Below, piece by piece: positions 33,450 through 42,717 of a stretch of 64,000 nt of DNA. Below the pieces are notes generated by a model. It saw only the letters and a list, made by a program, of their open reading frames with translations, made no database searches and was not told the DNA's origin. The stretch spans positions 1,488,001 to 1,552,000 of the forward strand of contig JADJOE010000003.1 of NCBI GenBank assembly GCA_016713905.1, given 5' to 3'. A program made the position numbers and the translations under genes. Numbering within the stretch: position 1 is the first letter of the stretch; every line of letters starts with the position of its first letter. The DNA comes from Candidatus Vicinibacter proximus. Lineage in GTDB: Bacteria; Bacteroidota; Bacteroidia; Chitinophagales; Saprospiraceae.

Positions 33450-34793
33450 TTAACCATTTATACTAAGGAATCCTTTTTTACCGGTATATACTTTTCCTAT
33501 TCTGGTACCAAGTCTCATTCCCTCTTCGCAGTCCATTCTAAAATGAACCCCTAAATGCATTCGCGATCTGGCATTTTCATTGGCCATTTCAAAAAAGGAG
33601 TTAAATGTTCTTGGTTTGCCTAAGAACTCTTTCCTTCCTTCATGGGAATTGTCCGTTAAATTGAAATTGCTGCCAAAATAATTTTCTAAAATTACGGCGG
33701 CAGTAGCTCCAAAAACCGAGTGTCCGGAAGGATACGCTGGAAATGATGGCGCAGGAATCATAGAAACCCATGTGGGTTGGATGTATTTCTGAATGAATGC
33801 TTCGGGTCTTTGCACATTGTAATGATACTTTGCTGCCCAGGTGATCGCACTGGCATCATTCATCGCCAATCCCAATACCATATTTAATTCAAGTACTTTT
33901 CTAAAACTCAGATTAGATTTTGCAGAAGCCTGGCTTGCAATGGAAAACCATCTACCCACAGGAGTCATGGTCAATCCGGCTTTGTCATCACTCCAAAATT
34001 CTGCAATCCATTTATCCTCCTTAGAATTATTCTCGCTGACATAAACCAATTCCTGAGCTTGCTTGAAATAGTCAGAAAAAACGGTAGTGTCGAAAGGTAT
34101 TGGTGGATTAATTGCAATGTCTCCGGGCTTAATCAGAAAGGTTCTGATTTTGCCCCAGTGTGGTAACAATGCCGGCATTGGTCTTTCGCCAATCTGTTGC
34201 CAACAACCTTTACAAGCAGGAGGAATATAAAAGTTGTCATAATTAAACAAAAATCCATCGTGACCAACCTTATCAGTCTTGGAATATTCCCAAATTTTAT
34301 GCGCAACTTCTTTACCGTATAGTAATGATCTGTTGAACGCTTCGGGACTTAGCCTGTTAATAAATTTATTTTTACATTTTTGGTTAAGTTGGCTTACCCT
34401 TGCTTTAAAATCTTCTGATACCGTCGGAAAAAACATTTCTGCCAAATCTGCAAAACAACTATTTATGGCAATGCCAGGCTCTATCCCTTTTTCTTCCACC
34501 CCATGATACAATTCCAAATTATTTAAAAAATCAGAGGTATTTAGAAAATCGCATTCTCCAATGGAAGATAAATAAGCCCCTAACTCTACATAAGCAAACA
34601 TTCTTGCGCTGACAGGACCTCGATATCCGGGTGTAAATCGCTCCAATTCCGTCAACAATGTATTCCAATCTCTGATGATTTCTTTTCTGGAAACGTCCAG
34701 GTTTTTTTGGTTGCCGCATGAATAAAAAGTCAACATCATGGACAGTACCAAAAAGTATTTTAAGATGGAAATATTATTTAAACACATTTTCAT
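33450..34793 (-). CDS. Vanadium-haloperoxidase/PAP2-family lipoprotein (TCS-linked paralogue)
   Basis: 447 aa from the ATG at 34793, which starts 4 nt after the histidine kinase stop and opens a lipoprotein signal (lipobox ending YSC). A longer frame would run into the kinase gene. The complete vanadium-haloperoxidase signature is present: K-x6-RP in AKYHYNVQRPE, PSGH in FPAYPSGHSVFG and SR-x5-H-x3-D in SRMHLGVHFRMD. In this superfamily these residues bind vanadate or phosphate, with the last His as covalent ligand. It could act as a haloperoxidase or an acid phosphatase on the cell envelope. It is the third gene of an operon with the response regulator and kinase. Confidence 0.88.
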   Translation of the reverse strand: MKMCLNNISILKYFLVLSMMLTFYSCGNQKNLDVSRKEIIRDWNTLLTELERFTPGYRGPVSARMFAYVELGAYLSSIGECDFLNTSDFLNNLELYHGVEEKGIEPGIAINSCFADLAEMFFPTVSEDFKARVSQLNQKCKNKFINRLSPEAFNRSLLYGKEVAHKIWEYSKTDKVGHDGFLFNYDNFYIPPACKGCWQQIGERPMPALLPHWGKIRTFLIKPGDIAINPPIPFDTTVFSDYFKQAQELVYVSENNSKEDKWIAEFWSDDKAGLTMTPVGRWFSIASQASAKSNLSFRKVLELNMVLGLAMNDASAITWAAKYHYNVQRPEAFIQKYIQPTWVSMIPAPSFPAYPSGHSVFGATAAVILENYFGSNFNLTDNSHEGRKEFLGKPRTFNSFFEMANENARSRMHLGVHFRMDCEEGMRLGTRIGKVYTGKKGFLSING

Positions 34794-34797
34794 AATA

Positions 34798-36174
34798 CTA
34801 GTTTGGAGAGTATAGTGGAAACTGAACTTTAAAGATTGTCCCTTGACCTTTTTTAGAATCAATGTCAATGGAGAATTGATGAATTTTCATAACGGAGTCT
34901 ACCAGGGACAAACCAATTCCGGAACCTTTTTTATGTTTGGACTTTGGATCACGGTAAAATGGTTTAAACACAAGTGGGATGTCTTCCGTTTTGATCCCCG
35001 GTCCATCGTCTGCCATTTCTAATCTTCTGTGGCCATTTTTTTCAAAATATATTTTAACATCTACATACTTATCCTGAGAATATTTACAACAATTATCCAT
35101 GATATTCATGAATGCAGACCTAAGTAAAGATTTATTACCACTTACGCAAAAGTCCTCTTCAGAAAGAGGATCCCCTACAATATCAATGTCAATCTTATAA
35201 TCAGAATTGGATTTAAGCAAAAGATTTCTGGACTCTAAGAGCAAATCATCAATTCTGACAGTTGAAAAATTTACGGAGCCCTGTTCTGAATGAAGTCTGG
35301 CCATCTGTAAAAGATTATCTGTAATGTCTGATAAACGGTAAGAATCCTCCAATACAGACTGAACAGAGCGTTTGTATTCGTCTTCCGTCCTGCTCTTCTG
35401 CTGCAACAACACTTCCAATTGTGAGGTAATTACAGAAATTGGGTTTTTTAACTCATGAGAAACATTAGAAATGAAATTCTTTTGCATGGCAAATGCTTCT
35501 TCTATTCTATCCAGCAACCGATTAAATGTCAAAATCAAATGATTGATTTCATCTTTGGATCCACTGTTTACAATTCTTACATTCAGATTGGAAGGCAACA
35601 TTGATTCTACCTGGTCAACGACCGTTTTAACAGGACTTAAAGCCTGCTTGGTATACCACCACCCGCCAACGGCAGCAATCAAAAGGCCTATCAACATAGT
35701 CAACCAAAGGATATATTGAATACTGATTAAATCTTCCATATTCATTTTCTTCTGGGCAATGACATAAAATTTGTCCCCATCTGCAGAAAGAAATGTATAG
35801 CCTATCTTATTAATGTCAAATTTATCGGTAGAACAAATCTCCTTATCTTCCATCAGAGATACCATTTCATCTGAATCAAGGTTTATCCCACCTGAATTTA
35901 ACGCAAAAACTTTTTGGAATTTACTGTTATATATTTCTACATTGGAATTCACCACCAGAGCAAAACTGTCTTTCTGTTTGAGTTGACTAGGGGTAGCTGG
36001 GTTATAATCCTTTAAAATGCGTTCCGCAATATTAGCAGATCTGGATTTCAAGGAGTAAAAATGTTCCTTCACGACCAACTGGCTGTACTTGGAGTAAAAG
36101 AACATTAACGAAAAACCAAGTATACCTGCCGCGAGAAGTATAAATTGAAAGGTTAACCTGGTTCTGATTTGCAT
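34798..36174 (-). CDS. Two-component sensor histidine kinase
   Basis: 458 aa. Transmembrane helices at about 8-28 and 153-175 flank a periplasmic sensor region of about 120 residues with no recognised fold. A HAMP linker follows, then HisKA with the phospho-acceptor H240 in SNVSHELKNPISVI. The ATPase has the N box (NIMDNCCKYSQ), G1 (DDGPGIKTEDIPLVF) and G2 (GSGIGLSLV). The start is 2 nt after the response-regulator stop. It senses an unknown envelope signal. Confidence 0.95.
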   Translation of the reverse strand: MQIRTRLTFQFILLAAGILGFSLMFFYSKYSQLVVKEHFYSLKSRSANIAERILKDYNPATPSQLKQKDSFALVVNSNVEIYNSKFQKVFALNSGGINLDSDEMVSLMEDKEICSTDKFDINKIGYTFLSADGDKFYVIAQKKMNMEDLISIQYILWLTMLIGLLIAAVGGWWYTKQALSPVKTVVDQVESMLPSNLNVRIVNSGSKDEINHLILTFNRLLDRIEEAFAMQKNFISNVSHELKNPISVITSQLEVLLQQKSRTEDEYKRSVQSVLEDSYRLSDITDNLLQMARLHSEQGSVNFSTVRIDDLLLESRNLLLKSNSDYKIDIDIVGDPLSEEDFCVSGNKSLLRSAFMNIMDNCCKYSQDKYVDVKIYFEKNGHRRLEMADDGPGIKTEDIPLVFKPFYRDPKSKHKKGSGIGLSLVDSVMKIHQFSIDIDSKKGQGTIFKVQFPLYSPN

Positions 36175-36176
36175 GT

Positions 36177-36866
36177 TTATTCCGACTTTAGAATATACCC
36201 GGTCTTAAAAACAGTGTGGATCAACTTTTGTTGATCATTCCTGTCAATCTTCTTTCTTAAAAAATTGACATACACCTCTACAATATTGGTTCCTGTGTCA
36301 AAATCCATATTCCAAACCTTTTCGGACAACTCATTTTTAGAAATCACTCTTTCCGGATTCAATAAAAAATATTCTATCAAAGCAAACTCCTTAGGAGTTA
36401 ATGGTATTCTGTGGTTGGCTGATTTTCTGTATGCTTCTTTGGTTTTATAACGCAGTTCTATATCACCGAAAGCAAGCACATCCCCTGTGGTTTGTTTGAT
36501 CTCCGCAGGACGTCTGGCCAATGCCTTTATGCGTAAAAGCAACTCCTTAAATTCAAAAGGCTTTGGCAGATAATCGTCAGCACCAGCCTCCAATCCTTCG
36601 ATTTTATCATCCGTATGATTTAGTGCAGATAGAAAAATAAAGGGGGTGTGCTTGCCACTTTCCCGCAGCTTTTTTAAAACCTGAATTCCTGAAATTCCGG
36701 GCATCAGAACGTCGGATACCACGACATGGTAATCGTTTTTTTCCAATAGCGCAATGCCTAATTCTCCGTCTCTGGCAGTCTCCACTTCAATATGATTTTC
36801 TTCCAGACCTTGCTTAAGGGACTGCAATAACTTCACTTCATCTTCTATCAGAAGAACTTTAAGCAT
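36177..36866 (-). CDS. OmpR/PhoB-family response regulator
   Basis: 229 aa from the ATG at 36866, which opens MLKVLLIEDEVKLLQ; 23 further upstream in-frame residues have no receiver character and are left out. Receiver domain: acidic pair E8-D9, phospho-acceptor D52 in VSDVLMPG, and the conserved Lys in LPKPFE. The C-terminal winged helix (LTPKEFALIEYFLLNPERVIS, NIVEVYVNFLRKKID in short) binds DNA. Likely targets are the adjacent haloperoxidase-like genes. First gene of the kinase/haloperoxidase operon. Confidence 0.95.
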   Translation of the reverse strand: MLKVLLIEDEVKLLQSLKQGLEENHIEVETARDGELGIALLEKNDYHVVVSDVLMPGISGIQVLKKLRESGKHTPFIFLSALNHTDDKIEGLEAGADDYLPKPFEFKELLLRIKALARRPAEIKQTTGDVLAFGDIELRYKTKEAYRKSANHRIPLTPKEFALIEYFLLNPERVISKNELSEKVWNMDFDTGTNIVEVYVNFLRKKIDRNDQQKLIHTVFKTGYILKSE

Positions 36867-36896
36867 TGTGGTCAAAATTAAAATATAAGGAATGGT

Positions 36897-36904
36897 CAAA
36901 AATA
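36897..36904 (-). promoter_or_regulatory. -7 box (TATTTTTG) of the two-component operon
   Basis: TATTTTTG on the minus strand, 30 nt before the ATG at 36866, is an exact TAnnTTTG match. A second match (TAATTTTG, 36880-36873) is too close to the start to serve. No good -33 TTG was found. Confidence 0.5.
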
Positions 36905-37086
36905 CTAAAAACAATGGGAAGTTTAACTTAATCACCCTACTTGGATTTTTAAGAACAAACTCCGCTAAAATTAAAGAATTGATTTTCAGTTATTTAAAAT
37001 TTCCACTCTAACTGTTCAATAACTATTTGGTTTAAATTTTAATAACTTTTTAAGCTAAATTTTCAAACTTTCAAGCCCCTAAAGTC

Positions 37087-37094
37087 TACTTTTG
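37087..37094 (+). promoter_or_regulatory. -7 box (TACTTTTG) of the second haloperoxidase-like gene
   Basis: TACTTTTG matches TAnnTTTG exactly, 37 nt before the ATG at 37132. The 265-bp divergent region between this gene and the response regulator is the natural place for a shared regulator site, but I saw no clear repeat there. Confidence 0.55.
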
Positions 37095-37131
37095 CCCGGA
37101 TTTAGCCTATTTTAACTATCAAATCAAAATT

Positions 37132-38610
37132 ATGCTTTACAGAATTAACAAAATCACTGCCCTGATTTTTGTGTTCGGGATGGCCTTGTTTACCAATGGT
37201 TGTAAGAAGGACAATGATACCAGTAATGGGAATTCAAACACAAATTTAGTTTCATCCCATCCATACAATGTTGTGTGGGAATGGAATGAGTTATTCCTTG
37301 CCTTGGATAAAGACGCAATGGGCTTCAGACCGGGTCCAGGACCACGCGCGCTTGGTTACCTGGGGATTGCGGCTTACGAAGTTTGCGTACCCGGTATGCC
37401 GAATTTTAACTCCTTAAAAAATTTACCAAGCTTCCAGGGGTCAAATATTCCGGAATTGACCAATGCAAATGAGATACACTACCCTTCTGCAGTCAATGCA
37501 GCCTATGCCTATCTGATGAGCAGGTTATTTGAAAAAGTAAGCTATTTTCAATCAGCAAGAGGTAGTCACATTGCGAATACTGAGGCTGGGTTGAAGTTAA
37601 TTGAAGATTTGCGAATCAGCCTTGAAAGTAAATACAAAGCTGAGGCGGGTAATTCTAAATACAATGCCTCTAAAGAATGGGGAGAGAGAGTAGCATCTGC
37701 CATTTGGGAATGGTCAAAAACAGATACCTATGGCCATGAAGCCTACCTGAATCCACTCAATAACGATCCACTAAAGACACCTTACCACAATTGGAAAGAA
37801 GCCAGTTTGGATGCCAATGGCAAAAGAATACCCGGCAAATGGGCTCCTACCAACGACAATCCGGATGGTGGCATGTTTCCATTTTGGGGTAGAGTGAGAA
37901 CTTTTGCAACCAACAATTCACAAAAAATTTCCAGACCTCCTTTGCCTTATAGCGAATCTAAAACTTCACAATGGTATGCCAACAATCTGGAAGTTTATTC
38001 AGCTACAACGCCTAAAGCAAGTTATGAAGATGAGTGGATAGCTGAATTTTGGTCAGATGATTTATTTGGATTAACCTTTGCCCCTCCTCCAAGAATGGTT
38101 GCCATCATGGACCAGGTATTTGTAAATGAAAAATCTACCCTTGAGGAAGCTGTTTATGCTGCTGCAGTGATGGGTATTACCTTAAATGATTGTGCAGTGG
38201 TGTGTTGGAATTCCAAATGGCATTACAATACTGAAAGACCTGAACATTTTATTAAAGACGTGATAGATCCTACCTGGGAATCTCAGTTGGATCACCCTTA
38301 CACCGGAACCAGAGGTGTTACACCGGCGTTTCCTGCTTACCCTTCCGGTCACTCTACTTTCGGTGGTGGTGGTGCTTTTGCTTTAGCTGCAATCTGGGGT
38401 GATCATTACACTCTGACTGACCGTTGTCACGAAAACAGATCTGAGTTTATTGGTACACCGAGGACGTTTTATAATTTCAGTGACCTCGGATTAGAGGATG
38501 CATTATCCAGAATTCCATTGGGTGTTCATATCAGAATTGATTGTGTGGAAGGCGTTCGCCTTGGAAGGGAAATTGGGGCAAGAGTCGCGGCCATGCCTTG
38601 GAAAAAGTAA
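37132..38610 (+). CDS. Vanadium-haloperoxidase/PAP2-family lipoprotein (second paralogue)
   Basis: 492 aa. Lipobox ending TNGC (Cys about residue 24), then a short polar linker (KKDNDTSNG). Signature residues are complete: K-x6-RP in SKWHYNTERPE, PSGH in FPAYPSGHSTFG and SR-x5-H-x3-D in SRIPLGVHIRID. Differs from the other two by a longer N-terminal region and a GGGGAF run after PSGH. A strong terminator follows at 38649. It is transcribed away from the two-component operon and could be its target. Confidence 0.9.
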   Translation: MLYRINKITALIFVFGMALFTNGCKKDNDTSNGNSNTNLVSSHPYNVVWEWNELFLALDKDAMGFRPGPGPRALGYLGIAAYEVCVPGMPNFNSLKNLPSFQGSNIPELTNANEIHYPSAVNAAYAYLMSRLFEKVSYFQSARGSHIANTEAGLKLIEDLRISLESKYKAEAGNSKYNASKEWGERVASAIWEWSKTDTYGHEAYLNPLNNDPLKTPYHNWKEASLDANGKRIPGKWAPTNDNPDGGMFPFWGRVRTFATNNSQKISRPPLPYSESKTSQWYANNLEVYSATTPKASYEDEWIAEFWSDDLFGLTFAPPPRMVAIMDQVFVNEKSTLEEAVYAAAVMGITLNDCAVVCWNSKWHYNTERPEHFIKDVIDPTWESQLDHPYTGTRGVTPAFPAYPSGHSTFGGGGAFALAAIWGDHYTLTDRCHENRSEFIGTPRTFYNFSDLGLEDALSRIPLGVHIRIDCVEGVRLGREIGARVAAMPWKK

Positions 38611-38648
38611 TTTTTTATTTTAGAATAAACTTAATTAAGAATAAAAAA

Positions 38649-38678
38649 GGAAGCCTCTGATAGAGGCTTCCTTTTTTT
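38649..38678 (+). terminator. Intrinsic terminator after the second haloperoxidase-like gene
   Basis: GGAAGCCTCT (38649-38658), 3-nt loop, AGAGGCTTCC (38662-38671), then seven T (38672-38678). Perfect 10-bp stem. Confidence 0.92.
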
Positions 38679-38868
38679 ATATCAATGTTTTACAGATGAA
38701 TCCTGTGAGGTGAAAATTAATCTTCGCTAGGATTAAAAAATCGAATCCGGGATTAATGACATATTAAAAAACACACCTTAAAATAAAGTTCAATAATGAT
38801 TCATTGAGTCAATTCAAATTTTAATTACTTTTTAATTCGCTTTAGACCTGATAGTTAAGTGCTGTAGG

Positions 38869-38876
38869 TAATTTTG
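38869..38876 (+). promoter_or_regulatory. -7 box (TAATTTTG) of the third haloperoxidase-like gene
   Basis: TAATTTTG is an exact TAnnTTTG match, 14 nt before the ATG at 38891 and 38 nt before the alternative ATG at 38915. Confidence 0.55.
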
Positions 38877-38890
38877 TCTCATCATTTTCT

Positions 38891-40315
38891 ATGGACAAAT
38901 TTAAAATTTCAATTATGACTTCCAAATTAACAAAATTAACTACTTTCTTATTGTTGCTGGGGATGGTCCTTGTCAACAATGGTTGCAAAAATGACACCGA
39001 CACCAACGGAAACGATACATCTGTCAAAAAGGTAAGCGATTATCCTAATGAAGCTGTATACGAATGGAATGAATTATTTCTAAAAATCGAGCGTTATGCT
39101 GCCGGTTACCGTCCGGGACCTGCCCCTACTGCATTGGCATATATGGGTTTTGCAGTTTATGAGGCGACAGCACCAGGATTTTCAGAATACAAATCCATTC
39201 AAAATCACTTTCCGGAAATCACCATCCCTAAAATTGAAGACGGCAAGGAATATCATTGGCCAACAGTTGTGAATGCTGTATATGGTAACATGATGCCAAG
39301 ATTTTTCGTGGATCAGCCTCAGGAACATAAAGGATGGATGTCCACCCTTGATGCACGATTGTTAAAAAAATATCGTGAAGAGGCTTCTGATGAAGTGATC
39401 GAAAGATCCAGAAAAAGAGGTCAGGAAGTGGGAGAAGCAGTATGGAAATGGTTTACTACAGATCTTGTAGCGTATAATCATTACAAAGACCCATTCCAGG
39501 GTTATGACTGGCAGGCGAATTACAAAAAAGAAGGAGATTGGAAACCTACTCCTCCGGGACCAAACAAACCAATGGGCGGTGTTTATGGAAGATGCAGAAC
39601 TTTTGTATTGCAAGGGAATGCAGAAAAAACGTCCAGAAAACCATTGCCTTATAGCACAGATAAAAACTCTCCTTACTACGGACAAGCCTACGAAGTCATT
39701 ACCCGCAACAATTCATTGGAAGCTGAAGAAGACCAATGGGTGGGTGAATTCTGGAGCGATGATTTGTTGAATCAGACATTTTCTCCAGGCCCAAGATGGA
39801 TTGCTATTGGTGATCAGGTTTTGAAAAATGAAAACAGTAATTTAGAAATCGCAATTGCCATGAGTGCAAAGGTGGGCATCGCTTTGCATGAAGCTGCGGT
39901 AGCATGCTGGTATTCCAAATACTATTACAATGTAGAAAGACCACAGACATTTATCAATAAATATATGGATCCGACTTGGGTGTCATCCTTGATTTATGCA
40001 GAAAACAAATGGGTAGGATTTACGCCACCATTTCCTGCATATCCTTCCGGTCACTCTACCATGGGTGCAGCAGGTGCAGAAGCATTGGGGTCAATTTTTG
40101 GATATGCATATGGTATGACCGATTATTGTCATCAAGGCAGAGCGGAGTTTAATGGAACACCGCGCACATTTGGAAGTTTCTTTGAAATGGCTCAGGAGAA
40201 TGCATGGTCGAGAGTTCCGCTTGGCGTACACTGGAGAATGGATTGTGAAGAAGGTGTAAGATTCGGTACTGAAATTGCACGTAAAATGAATTCAAGAATT
40301 CCTTGGAAAGGATAA
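38891..40315 (+). CDS. Vanadium-haloperoxidase/PAP2-family lipoprotein (third paralogue)
   Basis: 474 aa; an ATG at 38915 would give a more typical lipoprotein signal (MTSKLTKLTTFLLLLGMVL) and is an equally likely start. Lipobox ending NNGC. Signature: K-x6-RP in SKYYYNVERPQ, PSGH in FPAYPSGHSTMG, and SR-x5-H-x3-D in SRVPLGVHWRMD. It resembles the 33450 protein at its C-terminus (FEMAQENAWSR versus FEMANENARSR) more than its immediate neighbour. It has its own promoter box and terminator, so it is a separate unit. Confidence 0.9.
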   Translation: MDKFKISIMTSKLTKLTTFLLLLGMVLVNNGCKNDTDTNGNDTSVKKVSDYPNEAVYEWNELFLKIERYAAGYRPGPAPTALAYMGFAVYEATAPGFSEYKSIQNHFPEITIPKIEDGKEYHWPTVVNAVYGNMMPRFFVDQPQEHKGWMSTLDARLLKKYREEASDEVIERSRKRGQEVGEAVWKWFTTDLVAYNHYKDPFQGYDWQANYKKEGDWKPTPPGPNKPMGGVYGRCRTFVLQGNAEKTSRKPLPYSTDKNSPYYGQAYEVITRNNSLEAEEDQWVGEFWSDDLLNQTFSPGPRWIAIGDQVLKNENSNLEIAIAMSAKVGIALHEAAVACWYSKYYYNVERPQTFINKYMDPTWVSSLIYAENKWVGFTPPFPAYPSGHSTMGAAGAEALGSIFGYAYGMTDYCHQGRAEFNGTPRTFGSFFEMAQENAWSRVPLGVHWRMDCEEGVRFGTEIARKMNSRIPWKG

Positions 40316-40346
40316 ATTATACAGTAAAATTCAATAAAATAATCAT

Positions 40347-40379
40347 CAAGCCACCGTTTTAACGGTGGCTTGTTTTTTT
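40347..40379 (+). terminator. Intrinsic terminator after the third haloperoxidase-like gene
   Basis: CAAGCCACCGTT (40347-40358), TT loop, AACGGTGGCTTG (40361-40372), then seven T. Perfect 12-bp stem. Confidence 0.93.
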
Positions 40380-40410
40380 ATACCTTGTCGAAGAATTTTA
40401 ACATAGATAA

Positions 40411-40899
40411 ATGCATCTTAAAATGAAAAAAATAAAAAATGTAAACACACCTTTTAAAGTAATTGTCTGTTTGTTTTTATTCCTTCAATGTGGTTTTGAA
40501 AAAAAACAACCAACCGAATTAATTACATATAATGAATCCGGAGGTATAGAGAAAAAATACCAACTCAAAAATGGGTTAAAAGAGGGATTGTGTGAAGTAT
40601 ATTATTCAGATGGCAAACTAAAAGGAAAACTGTACTTTGCAAAAGACAAACAAACCGGAAAAAGCGAATACTATTACCCAAATGGTAATATCCGGGAAGT
40701 CCAATACTATGAAGATGGAAAAAGAATAAACTGGGACACTTGCTATTTTGAAAATGGATCTTTCCAATTGATCAGCCAATACGATAAAGGAAAAATACAA
40801 GGCGAACAATATAAATTTGACACCAACAATCAAATTACACACAAAGCCATATTCAACCAGGATACCCTTGTACGATTTATTCCAATAGAAGGAAAATAA
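40411..40899 (+). CDS. MORN/YwqK-type repeat lipoprotein
   Basis: 162 aa; a second ATG at 40423 may be the true start. Lipobox near LFLQCG. The rest holds MORN-like repeats of about 22 residues: KNGLKEGLCEVYYSDGKLKG, KQTGKSEYYYPNGNIRE, EDGKRINWDTCYFENGSFQ and DKGKIQGEQYKFDTNN. This pattern is often labelled YwqK-type antitoxin, but no toxin gene is adjacent. MORN repeats bind lipids or proteins. Envelope location is likely; function unknown. Confidence 0.8.
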   Translation: MHLKMKKIKNVNTPFKVIVCLFLFLQCGFEKKQPTELITYNESGGIEKKYQLKNGLKEGLCEVYYSDGKLKGKLYFAKDKQTGKSEYYYPNGNIREVQYYEDGKRINWDTCYFENGSFQLISQYDKGKIQGEQYKFDTNNQITHKAIFNQDTLVRFIPIEGK

Positions 40900-41169
40900 C
40901 ATGCGATAGTGAAGTATGTCAAATTATACAACTTTGAAAAACATAAATTACTTACGCAAATGAATTGATCTCGTCATGAATTTAATCGAGCTCATCCATC
41001 ATTTTTAGCAATTCACACTAAACACAACTTTCCTCTTACGCTGCTCATTACATTTGGACTTCGTTAAGTTTTACTGAGACCAGCCAACATCAACATTTTA
41101 TTACATTACTTCTTTTAGCTCACTGACCAGTGCTATAAAGATGATCACATTAATTAATTCATAATAATT

Positions 41170-41367
41170 ATGCCTCATCTTCCATTGCCTGAACATTTAC
41201 CTGGAATTACTGGACTTCTTGAATACAGACAGGATTCTGCCCAACCGATCAGAGCGCTTACAAAGCTTTTGCTACGGGGGCCATCCAGTTTATCTGAAGG
41301 TGAACGAGAACTCATTGCCATTTTAGTTTCGTCAAAAAATAATTTTAGCCCCATCCTGTATGTTTAA
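41170..41367 (+). pseudogene. Truncated AhpD/carboxymuconolactone-decarboxylase-type gene (N-terminal remnant)
   Basis: A 65-codon frame with PEHLPGITGLLEYR and LLLRGPSSLSEGERELIAIL, the usual N-terminus of peroxidase-related CMD/AhpD proteins of about 180 aa. Homology ends at VSSKN; the following residues and early stop do not fit, and the catalytic CxxC region is missing. The 143 bp after it (to 41510) show no continuation in other frames that I recognise. A deletion or recombination scar is likely. The 40900-41169 stretch before it contains no gene I can support. Confidence 0.6.
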
Positions 41368-41510
41368 CCGATAAGTGGATGGCCTGGCAACGGAATGTCC
41401 GGATGATCCGGAAATGTTTCAAACGTGGGCATTAAAGATCGTTTATGAGACCAGATACGTCTACTCCTCTCCAATATAGCATTCTATACCCAACTTTATA
41501 AAAACCAATC

Positions 41511-42680
41511 ATGAAATTACCGAATCCTAGACAAATATTCTGCATCGCATGCATTGTCTGGATACTTTTTGAAATTGCAAATGTCTATTTCATCATGCCA
41601 CTTCCCGGAAGTCAAGAATTAAACAATCTGCAATTGGCATATTTCCTTTCCAACAATCGATGGTGGTTTCGAATTCTGTTTACATTACTCTTGCTTGCAA
41701 GTGCTTACCAAATGTTCCAATCCAACAAAATAACCGGAATAGTGCTTTTGAGTATTCTTGGATTCGTTATCTACTATACCAACTTTGAAATGTCTGCGGA
41801 CATGATGTTCAAACAACCAAACCAACTTTTATTTTCCAATAGATTAGAAAATAAAGTGGACGAAGATCGGATAATTCTTGGCGTCGAACATGGCAATGAG
41901 GCTAAAGCCTATCCTATGCAATTTCTCGCTTATCACCATTATATCATCGACAGCATCGGAGATAAAGAAATGATGATTACTTATTGCACTGTATGCCGCA
42001 CAGGTCGTGTCTATAGCACGCAAATAAATAATAAAAATGAAAAATTCAGATTAGTTGGTATGGACCACTATAATGCCATGCTGGAAGACGAAACTACCGG
42101 AAGCTGGTGGCGACAATCCACCGGAGAAGCAGTAGCAGGAAAACTAAGTGGTATGCAACTGGAAGAATTCCCATTTACCCAAATGACTTTATCAAAATGG
42201 CTTGAAAAACATCCTCACACTATGATTATGCAAGGCGACAATGCATTCCAATCCAAATACGACAGCTTGAGTAATTATGAAAGCGGAAAGAGAAAAAGTA
42301 AATTGACCAAAAGAGATAGTCTGTCATGGAAAGATAAATCCTGGGTGATCGGAATTAAATCCGGAAAATTCGCCAGAGCTTATGACTGGAATGAACTTGT
42401 AAAAAAAGGTATCCTCCGAGACGAGTTTAACAACATGCCCATCATTTTGATCTACTCACCAGTAAGTAAAAATTTTGCTGCATACAAAGTCAATAATATA
42501 GATAATCATTTTGAATTCACAAAGGATACCATTAACACCAACATTCATCGGTATGATTTTTTTGGAAAGTGCCTGGACAGCACCGGGCAAGATTTAACCG
42601 CCATACAATCTTATCAGGAATATTGGCATAGTTGGAAAACCTTCCAACCAAACACGGACATTTTTATACAAAAGGATTAA
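41511..42680 (+). CDS. DUF3179 membrane protein
   Basis: 389 aa. Three N-terminal transmembrane helices (about 8-30, 52-68, 74-92) followed by a DUF3179 domain. Diagnostic segments are ILGVEHGNEAKAYPMQFL, ITYCTVCRTGRVYS (with the two conserved Cys) and LEDETTGSWWRQSTGEAVAG. The domain may bind a metal or redox centre, but the function is unknown. Cell-envelope protein with the DUF3179 domain probably outside the cytoplasm. It is 37 nt upstream of the next gene. Confidence 0.88.
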   Translation: MKLPNPRQIFCIACIVWILFEIANVYFIMPLPGSQELNNLQLAYFLSNNRWWFRILFTLLLLASAYQMFQSNKITGIVLLSILGFVIYYTNFEMSADMMFKQPNQLLFSNRLENKVDEDRIILGVEHGNEAKAYPMQFLAYHHYIIDSIGDKEMMITYCTVCRTGRVYSTQINNKNEKFRLVGMDHYNAMLEDETTGSWWRQSTGEAVAGKLSGMQLEEFPFTQMTLSKWLEKHPHTMIMQGDNAFQSKYDSLSNYESGKRKSKLTKRDSLSWKDKSWVIGIKSGKFARAYDWNELVKKGILRDEFNNMPIILIYSPVSKNFAAYKVNNIDNHFEFTKDTINTNIHRYDFFGKCLDSTGQDLTAIQSYQEYWHSWKTFQPNTDIFIQKD

Positions 42681-42717
42681 AACAACATAATTATTTCGTG
42701 ATTTCTTTCTGTACATA

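Noticed and set aside
36867..36935. Extended start of the response regulator at 36935
   Set aside because: The extra 23 residues precede a normal receiver start (MLKVLLIEDE) and cover the exact -7 box at 36897-36904.
40411..40899. YwqK-type antitoxin of a toxin-antitoxin pair
   Set aside because: The family label fits the MORN repeats, but it is a lipoprotein and there is no adjacent toxin gene.
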